DNA of 64,000 nt from Argyresthia goedartella (lineage: Eukaryota; Arthropoda; Insecta; Lepidoptera; Argyresthiidae). The stretch covers positions 26,952,001 through 27,016,000 of the forward strand of contig OX463813.1 of the NCBI GenBank assembly GCA_949825045.1, in the 5' to 3' direction. Each line of letters starts with the position of its first letter. Within the stretch, counting starts at the first letter, position 1. The notes below the pieces were generated by a model, which was not told the DNA's origin, made no database searches, and saw only the letters and a list, made by a program, of their open reading frames with translations. The translations under genes were made by a program, and so were the position numbers. Below are positions 40,732 through 49,635 of the stretch, piece after piece.

Positions 40732-41083
40732 GAGAGCGCTTACTAATATAGATTTACTTAAATATGGTCAAAACATTCCATTTTTCAGAGGAGTGTTTAT
40801 GAGGGATGATTTACCTCAGCATCCATTAAAAAAGGAATGTGCTATTATGAATCTTGACAATTCTGAGAATGCTGGAACTCATTGGGTAGCCTATGCAAAA
40901 TTAGATAATTATGTAGAGTATTATGATAGTTATGGTAATTTAAAGCCACCAGAAGAATTAATCAAATACATAGGACCAAATATATTTTATAATTATGATA
41001 ACGATCAGAAACGTAACACATACAAATGTGGTCATTTATGTTTAAAGTTTTTAAATGCCTTTTGGGATCTAAATAAATACTGA
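40712..41083 (+). CDS. Adenain-like cysteine protease, copy 2 (-1 frameshift product)
   Basis: The open frame begins after a TAA at 40,703-40,705. No ATG occurs before 40,799, yet recognisable protease sequence (LPKRALTNIDLLKYGQ) starts at about 40,724. His in GTHW, Asp in YYDSYG and Cys in CGHLC are all present. The product would be a PX-protease fusion made in a minority of translations, giving less enzyme than structural protein, as retroviruses do. Protein identical in copy 1. Confidence 0.82.
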   Translation, partial: LNHRLPKRALTNIDLLKYGQNIPFFRGVFMRDDLPQHPLKKECAIMNLDNSENAGTHWVAYAKLDNYVEYYDSYGNLKPPEELIKYIGPNIFYNYDNDQKRNTYKCGHLCLKFLNAFWDLNKY

Positions 41084-41112
41084 GTACTTTACGTTTGAGT
41101 TCAGTTGTTGCA

Positions 41113-41799
41113 ATGTCTGTGACTCTAACAATCGTTGGTAATAAATCTATTCTCCAATCTGAATTTACATCTCCTTTGAGTTTAGATGGTAATTATGAGT
41201 GTGGTTTATTATTTTTTTCCACATTCAATTCAATTCCTAACATACATGAAAGCAATAACGTATTTGCATATGGGAATAATGATGTGATAAAAATTCCAAA
41301 TGGCATTTATGATTTATCTGCTTTAAATGAATATATAAAATCGAAAATGGAGAATTGTAACATTATGATTCATCCAAATAACAATACTTTAAAATGTTCT
41401 TTATTTTGCACTAAACCAATTGATTTTCGCGTGAAAAATAGTATCGGTGCAATGCTTGGATTCTCGAGTACGATTTTGGAAGCGAATAAATGGCATGATT
41501 CAACTCATCCAGTGAACATTATACCAGCGTCTGTGATACGAGTCGAATGTGATCTAATACAGGGCTCTTTTACAAATGGTTCACCTACACATATAATACA
41601 TGAATTTGTGCTTAATATTCCATCAGGATATCAAGTTATTGAAGTACCAAAAAACGTTATTTATTTCCCAATAAAAAATAAATACATTTCATCAGTAACA
41701 TTAAAAATTTTGGATTTAGAGGGAAACCTAATTAATTTTAACAACGAAAAAATTCAACTGCGTCTTCATCTAAGGAAAAGAAATGATAGTCTTCAATGA
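41113..41799 (+). CDS. Penton-like minor capsid protein, copy 2
   Basis: 228 residues from the first in-frame ATG at 41,113. It starts 30 bp after the protease stop. The C-terminal strand set (GYQVIEVPKNVIYFP; LRLHLRK) is the most conserved part. The gene end overlaps the start of the 53-aa gene by 17 bp. Confidence 0.78.
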   Translation: MSVTLTIVGNKSILQSEFTSPLSLDGNYECGLLFFSTFNSIPNIHESNNVFAYGNNDVIKIPNGIYDLSALNEYIKSKMENCNIMIHPNNNTLKCSLFCTKPIDFRVKNSIGAMLGFSSTILEANKWHDSTHPVNIIPASVIRVECDLIQGSFTNGSPTHIIHEFVLNIPSGYQVIEVPKNVIYFPIKNKYISSVTLKILDLEGNLINFNNEKIQLRLHLRKRNDSLQ

Positions 41800-41944
41800 T
41801 AATCATGATGTCTATAAAATAAACAAAAATAATAAATCTAAAGCCATTATCAAGAGCAACGTGAAACAAACCACACGTAAAAAGTTAAAAATAATTACAA
41901 AAAGTAATAAGGAATTTCTTCAAACTTTGGGGTTTAAAATATGA
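41783..41944 (+). CDS. 53-aa basic protein, copy 2
   Basis: Starts inside the penton gene in another frame, and stops at TGA overlapping the capsid ATG (41,941). The product is basic (KKLKIITKSNK) and ends LGFKI. The unbroken frame squeezed between two overlaps, kept in both copies, supports a real gene. A nucleoprotein role is a guess from its charge. Confidence 0.65.
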   Translation: MIVFNDNHDVYKINKNNKSKAIIKSNVKQTTRKKLKIITKSNKEFLQTLGFKI

Positions 41945-43152
41945 GTATTCTAAAAATATCAGATTATCCGCAGTTCGATAATTCTATCGAAAGTTATGAA
42001 ACGCATACCTACAATCCCTACAATAATAGCTTTAATGAAAATGATGAAATAAGAATACCAATTCATCAGCAAGATATCTACTTACTACCATCATCAAGTG
42101 CGATATACATCGAGGGAAAATTTTGTGTGCAGGCTCGAGATCTGGCTGGAGTTATCAAAAAAAAAAAAGTTAATCTAACTAATAATGCAATTTCCTTTCT
42201 ATTTCAAGACATTAGATATGAAATGAATGGTGTAGAAATAGATCGTGTACGAAATGTTGGAATAACAACAACTATGAAATCTTTAGTATCTATGAGTAGT
42301 GGAGAAAATAAAGTAGCAGCTATATGGGGTTGGAACATAGACGGATTTCATGATCAAGATGATAGTTTTTACGTCTTACTACCATTAAATAAATTATTAG
42401 GCTTTGCAGAAGATTATAGAAAAATAATAATAAATTGTAAACATGAACTAATTCTCAATAGAACTAGTACAAGTTTAAATAGTGTAGTTACTGACAAAGA
42501 TGACTCTGTTACAGTAAGTTTACAAAAAGTGCAATGGCGTATGCCTCATATCAAGGTATCTGACCAGCAAAAGCTTACTTTAATAAAACACTTAGAGAAA
42601 GACAAACCTATACAAATCGCATACAGAAATTGGGATCTATATGAATATCCATTATTACCTAAATCTACCAAGCATACATGGTCTGTTAAAACAACTTCAC
42701 AATTAGAGAAACCACGTTATGTTATATTTGGATTACAAACAAATAGAAAAAATAATAATGTTAAAGACAGTGCCATTTTCGATCATTGTAATTTGAAAAA
42801 TGTTACTTTATTCTTAAATTCTTACTATTATCCATACGATGCTCTTAATTTGAAATTTGATGAAAACAAGTACAATATATTATACGATATGTATGCTAGA
42901 TTTCGTCAGTCGTTCTATAATCTTCCTGTAGACCCGTTGATTGATCACCTAACATTTAAAACTAAAGCTCCGTTGTATGTAATTGATTGTTCACGGCAAA
43001 ACGAAAATTTAAAAACAGGACCTGTTGATGTACGTTTAGAAATTGAATGTGAAAAGGATATTCCGGATAACACAAGCGCATATTGCTTAATAATAAACGA
43101 TCATCTGGTAGAGTACAGACCTTTAAGTAATATAGTACGAAAAATATCATGA
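41941..43152 (+). CDS. Major capsid protein, double jelly-roll type, copy 2
   Basis: 403 residues with one substitution (Asp for Gly in DQDDSFYV) against copy 1. The most conserved words are PIHQQDIYLLP near residue 40 and FLFQDIRYEMNG near 90. It would make the hexon-like capsomers; the protease and PX product of the same cluster would mature and line the shell. The stop overlaps the next gene as ATGA. Confidence 0.85.
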   Translation: MSILKISDYPQFDNSIESYETHTYNPYNNSFNENDEIRIPIHQQDIYLLPSSSAIYIEGKFCVQARDLAGVIKKKKVNLTNNAISFLFQDIRYEMNGVEIDRVRNVGITTTMKSLVSMSSGENKVAAIWGWNIDGFHDQDDSFYVLLPLNKLLGFAEDYRKIIINCKHELILNRTSTSLNSVVTDKDDSVTVSLQKVQWRMPHIKVSDQQKLTLIKHLEKDKPIQIAYRNWDLYEYPLLPKSTKHTWSVKTTSQLEKPRYVIFGLQTNRKNNNVKDSAIFDHCNLKNVTLFLNSYYYPYDALNLKFDENKYNILYDMYARFRQSFYNLPVDPLIDHLTFKTKAPLYVIDCSRQNENLKTGPVDVRLEIECEKDIPDNTSAYCLIINDHLVEYRPLSNIVRKIS

Positions 43153-43631
43153 AATCATCAGCTATTGTAGATGTACAAGGATTCAGAAGAGAAAATAATG
43201 AATTTATTATTAAAGAAATTGCTATCATTTGTGGTGATCAAGTTCAAGTTTTATTAATTCTTCCACCTTTTTCATTTCACCACCTTACATACACAGAAAA
43301 GATGCAAATCAGATGGATAGAACGAAATAGAAAAATTTTCTGGAATGATGGCTTCATTACCTATGACAATTTTTTAATGAACACGCAGCCATTCTTGGTT
43401 GACAAAACAATTTATTGTAAAGGGGTAGAAAAAGCGACTTGGATTAAGAATATATTTAATCATGATGATGTTATAAATTTAGAATACGTTAAATGTCCTA
43501 GTTTGTTAAGTTTGCATAAAGAATATAGATTTTGTAATGATATTTTAAATTGTATGTATCATCCTTCATTTTGTGCACTAAAAAATGTTACATGTTTAAA
43601 AAAATGGTGTACTTTTTTAAAAATAATATAA
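43149..43631 (+). CDS. Conserved Polinton 160-aa protein, copy 2
   Basis: Last gene of the plus-strand cluster, identical to copy 1. The ATGA overlap with the capsid stop suggests coupled translation. After its stop about 115 bp of AT-rich sequence leads to the terminal repeat, with no clear AATAAA, so the transcript end is unknown. Confidence 0.75.
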   Translation: MKSSAIVDVQGFRRENNEFIIKEIAIICGDQVQVLLILPPFSFHHLTYTEKMQIRWIERNRKIFWNDGFITYDNFLMNTQPFLVDKTIYCKGVEKATWIKNIFNHDDVINLEYVKCPSLLSLHKEYRFCNDILNCMYHPSFCALKNVTCLKKWCTFLKII

Positions 43632-43746
43632 ACCATCGTTGAAATATCTTTTTTTTATTTTTCAAATACCTTATTTCCTTTTGTAATTTATAAGAAATAT
43701 ATACGCATAGCGTAGGCGGCGTACCCGTCCTATCAGATAAAAAAAA

Positions 43747-43958
43747 ACAGTAAGATTCTGTAGCTCAGATCGTCATCAGTCAACATAAGCAATTGAAAAG
43801 AGCTGCAGTACGAATCAGACACACTTCAGAATAAACAGGTTGCCGTTTAAAACCTGCAGGGTAGGATAACATTGCGGGGTTTTGCAGCACAAACCGAGCG
43901 GAGCGAGCGAAGCGAGCGGCGCGAATTTGTGATGCAGAACCCCCAATGTTACCCTACT
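43747..43958. repeat. Polinton copy 2 terminal inverted repeat (capsid side)
   Basis: Inverse match of 28,626-28,828, with about 9 extra bases and scattered mismatches identical to those seen in copy 1. It ends ACCCTACT before the TGAGTT duplication. Confidence 0.93.
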
Positions 43959-43973
43959 TGAGTTCACTAACAC

Positions 43974-44051
43974 AATGGCGGAATCTGTGGAGAAGAGCTC
44001 ACCGAAGAAACTCCACAGTCGTCGCATCTTTTGCGTTTCCTTTTTTAAATA
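43974..44051 (+). other. Short ATG frame directly beside Polinton copy 2
   Basis: A 25-codon frame MAESVEKSSPKKLHSRRIFC... begins 10 bp after the target duplication, in good start context (CACAATGG), and stops in the A/T-rich tail of the neighbouring retroelement. It may be the cut-off 5' coding end of a host gene or chance. Confidence 0.25.
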
Positions 44052-44115
44052 AAATATTGTCAAATTACAAAATGAATGCTAATTATATATCGAAACAGCC
44101 TGTTACTCAAACAAT

Positions 44116-44748
44116 CTATTCCCATGGACATCTATCCTCTAAGTAATCAGATATCCTGTAGTAACCTTTTTTATACAATTTCTGTTTTATTATTATTTTA
44201 AACTTGTCTAAAGGTAAGTTTTTAATATCAGTAGGGACCTTATTGTAATAGCGTATACAATTGCCTTTAAAAGAATTACTAATTTTATGTAGTCGGCTTA
44301 CATAAGCAACCAACTTGTCTTTATTTCTAGTATTAAAATTGTGTATATCACTGTACTTCTGAAAATTAGTTATATTTCTTTTTACATACACAAGATTGTC
44401 ATAGATATATTGAGACACAAATGTCAGAATATTGATTTCTTTAAACTTTTCCCTCAGTGACACTCTAGGCCCTAATCTATAAATTGCACGAACAGCCCGT
44501 TTCTGCAGAATAAATATACTATTAGCATTCGCAGCGTGACCCCACAATAAAATACCATAGGTCATTAGACTATGAAAGTAACTAAAGTAGACTAGTCTAG
44601 CGGTGTCTACGTCGGTAAGAGCTCTAATTTTTTTAACTGCGAACGCTGCCGAACTCAGTCTGTTCGACAATTTATTTATATGAGGATCCCATTGTAGTTT
44701 GGCGTCTAAAGTAATGCCCAAAAAGACAGTCGACTGCACAAGGTCCAA
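44116..44748 (-). pseudogene. Jockey/CR1-group reverse transcriptase, C-terminal fragment
   Basis: 210 codons covering only the region after the YADD site. FLGITLDAKLQWDPHINKL, YGILLWG and the C-terminal IRYYNKVPTDIKNLPLDKFK resemble the end of the element at 3921-5700, at moderate identity, so it is a relative and not a copy. 5'-truncated, as usual for dead non-LTR copies. The intact ending shows what the broken copy at 5.6 kb should look like. Confidence 0.8.
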
Positions 44749-45029
44749 TCTCTGTCCTTTTATTTATCTTCTGTCTAAACCCTTTACTAATTATGAATAT
44801 CATTGGACCGGAAATGAATTATCAAACGGTTTATTATTGGTCGTGGGACGGTACTGTACATTGTACGTTACACGAGCCTCTCATTTAATTCATACTATGT
44901 ATTGGCTACCGGTATAATTGTATCACTTTTAGGGTTCCGTATAAGAATGGTGCTTAACGGGTCGGGAAATCATTAACAATTTTTTTATGTTCTGTAAATA
45001 TTAACGTATGTTTAGAAAGCGTAAGTTTT

Positions 45030-45240
45030 TTCCTCTTCTCTACCTCTTCGAAACTCAAAGAGGCCTCTTTTAAATATAGGTTTGGTTTAAATAGTTCAAA
45101 TATAATATATTAATTAAATGTCATGCAGGAATAAATAATTACAAAATCATTAAGCGAGTTCTGTGTTGAGTTAGATTAACGCCATGAACTCTTGTCATTT
45201 ATGTAATCTTGAATATTGTAATATCCCTTTTAGATAAAGT
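45030..45240 (-). repeat. 3' end fragment of the 3.9-kb-type non-LTR element
   Basis: Minus-strand words AAAAGGGATATTACAAT and ACAGAACTCGCTTAATGATT match the 3' end at 5650-5770 with scattered differences. Only the last codons and 3' untranslated region are kept. Confidence 0.65.
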
Positions 45241-46340
45241 GGATTTTGTATGGTTCTAAAATTAACCTCCCCTCCTCCTCACTCCCCTTCCCTCTACCCC
45301 TCCCCCTCCACATCCTACACATTGAAGGAAAATGATGTCTACATTAACATATATGTTTTCGGGAAGTGTATTTAAAGATGGGCATTTGACAACACCCAGC
45401 GCCATGGGTCACCATGGCTGAAACAAAACAAGTCTCAAAGAAAATCATAACCTAACCCATTCGTGACCCAAACAAAACGCAATTAGTTTCAGTTGAGTTG
45501 ACCTGAGGATATTGTGTTGTGCGGTTTCATGCTGCGACCCGGGGTCCCGTTCCGCTAACAACATGGCGGGTCAGTGTCAATGACGTTATGGAGACGGGTC
45601 GCTGTTCATGATAGAAATTGAGGTTTCTTAATATTCACAAATGGGAAAGGTATAACGGATACTGTAACGGTCTACAAATTATCTGCATATGGCTACTTAT
45701 ATTGGACTGCCATTGTCACGTCACTGGCGCCATTGGTTAGCAAGACCCTGGCCTCGGTCCGCCATAAAATAGGATCATGGAATCAATTTCGGCGGACCAT
45801 GCCAGAACGTTCCAATTGGATTCTATACGCGGTTCAGGATCATCAGTACTGGAAGAACTTTACGTAGAATGTACTAAACTACATACTCATTCTAGTGGGA
45901 AAAAACGACTACTTTACAAGACTATTGTGTTTTTATGTTTTTCTTTTATTTTTCTGTGTGTCTGTGATGATACAGTATACAAATGCTTTCTATTCTATTC
46001 TTATGTGATGATTTTACGAACACACCCAGCCAGCCTTATTTGTGACTTTCTGGTTTCCACGACTCTTGCTCTCCTAGTGTGGGTTACGAAGTAATATATC
46101 TGCATATACATAAAGGTTGCGTTTTACACCCACAACTATAAAACATTAAATATAGACAATGAATTATACATTGAAAAGTAATAAAAATATTAATAAAACG
46201 TATCTAAGAACCATCGCAGTGAACTCTACTACCAATTACAAAAAACGCATCCACCAAATTGTGTTTGGATAAATGATCACCCAACTTCTTTTTATGTTTT
46301 GTGTACTTAAGTTTATGTTTTAAGTATTTTTGTTGTTGTG
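45241..46340. other. Intergenic, no supported gene
   Basis: Contains a pyrimidine-rich patch (45,270-45,310). A 105-codon frame at 45,777-46,094 has hydrophobic stretches but no family or splice context and is not called. Confidence 0.55.
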
Positions 46341-46354
46341 TGCTTTCTTACATG

Positions 46355-46440
46355 TTCAACCTAACACGAAGGATAAAGGGGGCTTCGCTTCGCTCACCCC
46401 CTTTACCCGCCACCTAAGCTACCGCAGTATTTTGCCCTGA
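46355..46440. repeat. Repeat module shared with the Polinton fold-back element
   Basis: GGGCTTCGCTTCGCTCAC followed by CACCTAAGCTACCGCAGT is closely similar to the middle of the fold-back element at 29,590-29,665, showing that this element family also occurs outside the Polintons. Confidence 0.6.
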
Positions 46441-46449
46441 TATTTTTTG

Positions 46450-47314
46450 CAACTTTTGGTGTTCAATTATCCATTTTGGGCAGGAAAAAAATATTTTGGT
46501 GATCATTATATTTGTTGCCGAAATAATTCACTTCAAAACTTAAATAACCGACTTCCAGTTCAAGCCCTATTTCTTCCTCCCCCCGGTCGGGATGCAAATG
46601 AAGCCCATGTTCATGAAAAGTCCTCATCAGAACTTTTGCTGCACGGAACCACAAACCAAAACGTCATTAGTATATATATTTTTGTCTTTGTTGATTTTTC
46701 AAAAAGCACGAATTCAATTTTGATTAAATTTATATTGGACCACCTCTGAAGTATGAGCTACCCTACCAAACAAGAATCCTCAAAATCGATTCATAATTGA
46801 ATGATCGCGTAACAAACATACAAAAAACGGGCCAAGTGCGAGTCGGACTCGCGCACGGAGAGTTCTGTACCATTATTTATAAAAACGCCAAAAAAACATG
46901 TCTGCGGTATGGGAGCCCCCCCTTAAATATTTGTTTTATTTTAATTTAAATACTTTTATTTAAAGTAAATAAATATTCTGTGAATATTTAAAGCGTGTAC
47001 TTGTTGCCGTTATCAATATCGATCAAAAACAGGCAAAAAAAACACGTTTGTTGTATGGGAGTCCTCTTAAATATTTATTTTAATTTGTTTTTTTTTGTAT
47101 TTGTTGTTATAGCGGCAACAGAAATACATCATCTGCGAAAATTTCATCAGTCTAACTATCACGGTTCATGAGATACAGCGTGGCGACAGACGGACGGACA
47201 GTGAAGTTTTAGTAATAGGGTCGCGTTCGGCACCCTTCGGGTACGGATCCCTAGAAACATTTGAATTGAGAACCTCCTCCTTTTTGAAGTCGGTTAAAAA
47301 CAAATAAGGTCAAT
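46450..47314. repeat. Lepidopteran-type dispersed repeat fragments
   Basis: Includes a stretch related to 1850-2040 (46,600-46,780) and, from 46,825, a unit opening CGGGCCAAGTGCGAGTCGGA and closing with GACGGACGGACAG...GGGTACGGATCCCTA. I know the latter as a very common lepidopteran repeat end. No gene. Confidence 0.6.
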
Positions 47315-47868
47315 AGACGGAACCCAAAGGGTGTTCTGAGCGACTACCTCCTAGTGTGGGGGTGCTGAAGTGATGCAGAAGGATACGTCCGCCTGCATAA
47401 CTTCTGCTTCCTCCTGGTGCACCCTGGTAACAGCGGCTAGTGACTGGTCCCCGGACCTCTTACTAGCCGATGGCTAAAAGTAGCTCCGGTTCTGTCGGTT
47501 AAAGTGAGTGTACCCGGCAGACTATCTACACTCACCTGCGTCTTGTGGTCTGCGCAGTTGACCACCGTAGGCCAGGATGAAGGGGTCCTGGGGGGTTGAG
47601 CCGAGCGTTGCTGTGGATTTAGCTTCGTAAGGCAACACGCCCTCTTTGGCCTGGATTTCAGGCAAAACGGTAGCCTCGCCCGTAGCCGCGGGTTGGGGTA
47701 ACGGCCAAGTGTCCCGTCAGAGGGCCACGGCTAGGGGTGTAGGGTCCGCTAAGGCGTCAGTCATAGCGGAGGGATGGGTCATGCTGACGGGGTAAGCTTC
47801 GGTGACTACGGCGGTGGGACCATGTCGCTGACACCTTGGTTCCCATCGTCCACAGAAGCGAGCTCCCG

Positions 47869-49635
47869 ATGTCGCGCCAAGTACCAGCCCTATGCTCCTA
47901 TATCTACTCGGTACTCCTAGCGACTGAAAGCTGTTCCAAGCGAGTAGGCGCTCCCAATTATGCGGGCTCCGTGGAGGGTGGGAAATCGAGTAGACGAATC
48001 TCTATACATTTGGCCATGGATCGTGTCAGGTCAAAAAACACATCTGGAACGCTTCCAGCGGTGAAAACCGCAAGCGTCTCCAAACAGGTGCGAGAATCTG
48101 CCTCGGCAGATCCTCAAGCCTCAACTGGGCGCACTGCCACCATCAGTGACCTACCGGTGCAAACCGGTAGTGATTCCACTGTGGAGGTTAGCTGCAAAAA
48201 ACCCGAAAGTGAGTCGAGAGGCAGGGCCACGGGGCAACCCGGTGCGCGGAGCCATTCGACAAACATCGCCGAGCATTTCGCCAGCGCCTGGACGACGGTT
48301 GGTCGAAAGGGTAAACCACCCAAGCAATCTTTGCAAGGGAAGGGCCCATCGACTAAACGTCCAGATACGGTGCAAACCGGACCAGGGCGTAAGGCGAATC
48401 GTCGGTGGAAGAAAAAACAGCGTTTGGCTGCCACATCGGCCGCTGCCGGCGTAGATGGGGTTCCATCTGCCACGGTGACGACCGATGGCGGTCCCGCTGT
48501 TAATACAGCTGGAGCTGCGGGTAAGGTGACCGGCTCCCGTGGTGTCAAAGGGGCAACCCTAGACTCAAACGGGGCTAAACCTACCGTAGCGTTCTCTGGT
48601 GGTCCAACTTCTAACAAGAAGTTGAAATCTGCCAAGAGATCCGGCAAAAACGAGCGCGCGGCTGCTAAGAGGGCTCGACTAGAGGACAGTATTTCTCCTC
48701 GAGTGGAGCCTAAAAAGCAGTGCACGGAAGCGCGCAGAGCTGGGGTCACCTATGCTCAGAAGGTGAAATCTGACCAGTACATCGCCGTAACTGACGTCGC
48801 TACTGGTCATATTTCGCAGGATCTATCAACGCTCATCCTCAACGAGATTGATGACAAAATCTTGAGGGAAGCGTTGGCGGATCCGAGCAAGGAAAACCCC
48901 AAATTCGGTGGCAAGCCTCGTTACGAGGACGGCCACCTTAAACTGTTCGTGGAGGACGAGTACTCCCTGAACTGGCTGCGGGAGTGTGTCTCCGGTGTGT
49001 CTACACCATCCAACGTACAGTTGGTGGTGAAACGCCAATCGGAGATGGTCCGCAGGGTTCGATGTGGGGTGCTCATACCCAACGAACGAGGCAAGTGGAA
49101 GTCTGCGCCCGACGTCGGCGTAGTCCTCCACTATATGAACAAGTGGGCACAGGTTGACCGATGGCTCCTCCAGAAAGTGGATGAGCAGCAGGACAACCTG
49201 TTTCTCATCACAGACGTCCCTGAAGATGTGGTGCCGACCCTGCTGGGAAGGGGCAGACAGCTCCTTTTTGGTAGTGGTTCGGTCTACCTAAAATTTCAGG
49301 GACCCGGTGGGAAATTTGTGAAGGAACCACCGGTGGTAGCGCAGACCAGCTCTAAGCTGGTCATCACTGGGGTTTCTTCAAGAACAGACAAGCCCCAGAG
49401 TTCCACTCCAGAGCGGCAGCAAACAGGCCCCGATGCAGTCGGGGAAAGTTCTGCTGCTCAACCGCAGGACGAGCACGCGCACTGGGAGGCCATGCTGCTT
49501 GGTGAAGGCGATGAGCCAGAACCAGCAGTGGTGCCCTCTGAGGGCGAGGAGCTGTCCATGCGGCTGGAGGAGGAACTCGTCTTGGAGGTGCAGGAGGGGT
49601 TGACCAAAAATGGCGTCCCTCTCCCGCGATTGTAA
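47869..49635 (+). CDS. Retrotransposon ORF1 (nucleic-acid-binding gag-like protein)
   Basis: 588 residues from the ATG at 47,869; an ATG at 48,016 (MDRVRSK) is another good start. The first 300 residues are basic, Ser/Thr/Pro-rich and probably disordered. The C-terminal domain (from about residue 320, DVATGHISQDLSTLILNEID to LLFGSGSVYLKFQGPGGKFV) matches what I recall as DUF4780, common in insect retroelement ORF1 products. It likely packages the element RNA. No CCHC knuckle is visible. The last 26 bases overlap ORF2 in another frame. Confidence 0.8.
   Translation: MSRQVPALCSYIYSVLLATESCSKRVGAPNYAGSVEGGKSSRRISIHLAMDRVRSKNTSGTLPAVKTASVSKQVRESASADPQASTGRTATISDLPVQTGSDSTVEVSCKKPESESRGRATGQPGARSHSTNIAEHFASAWTTVGRKGKPPKQSLQGKGPSTKRPDTVQTGPGRKANRRWKKKQRLAATSAAAGVDGVPSATVTTDGGPAVNTAGAAGKVTGSRGVKGATLDSNGAKPTVAFSGGPTSNKKLKSAKRSGKNERAAAKRARLEDSISPRVEPKKQCTEARRAGVTYAQKVKSDQYIAVTDVATGHISQDLSTLILNEIDDKILREALADPSKENPKFGGKPRYEDGHLKLFVEDEYSLNWLRECVSGVSTPSNVQLVVKRQSEMVRRVRCGVLIPNERGKWKSAPDVGVVLHYMNKWAQVDRWLLQKVDEQQDNLFLITDVPEDVVPTLLGRGRQLLFGSGSVYLKFQGPGGKFVKEPPVVAQTSSKLVITGVSSRTDKPQSSTPERQQTGPDAVGESSAAQPQDEHAHWEAMLLGEGDEPEPAVVPSEGEELSMRLEEELVLEVQEGLTKNGVPLPRL

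Larger units (their letters stand above)
28626..43958 (+). mobile_element. Maverick/Polinton (adintovirus-like) element, copy 2
   Basis: A 15,333-bp element in plus orientation, almost the mirror image of copy 1. It has AG...CT ends, TIRs of 203 and 212 bp, and a TGAGTT duplication. Its gene order from the left is nuclear protein, polymerase, acidic gene (opposite strand), ATPase, DUF8207, fibre-like, integrase, PX, protease, penton, 53-aa protein, capsid and 160-aa protein. Predicted proteins differ from copy 1 at only a handful of residues. The polymerase carries a nonsense codon, so this copy would need polymerase from elsewhere. Confidence 0.97.

Noticed and set aside
10105..43958. One giant 34-kb element with 15-kb inverted repeats
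   Set aside because: Each half has its own TIRs and its own 6-bp target duplication, so two elements explain it better.
45777..46094. 105-codon frame with hydrophobic stretches
   Set aside because: No family, no splice context and low-complexity composition.
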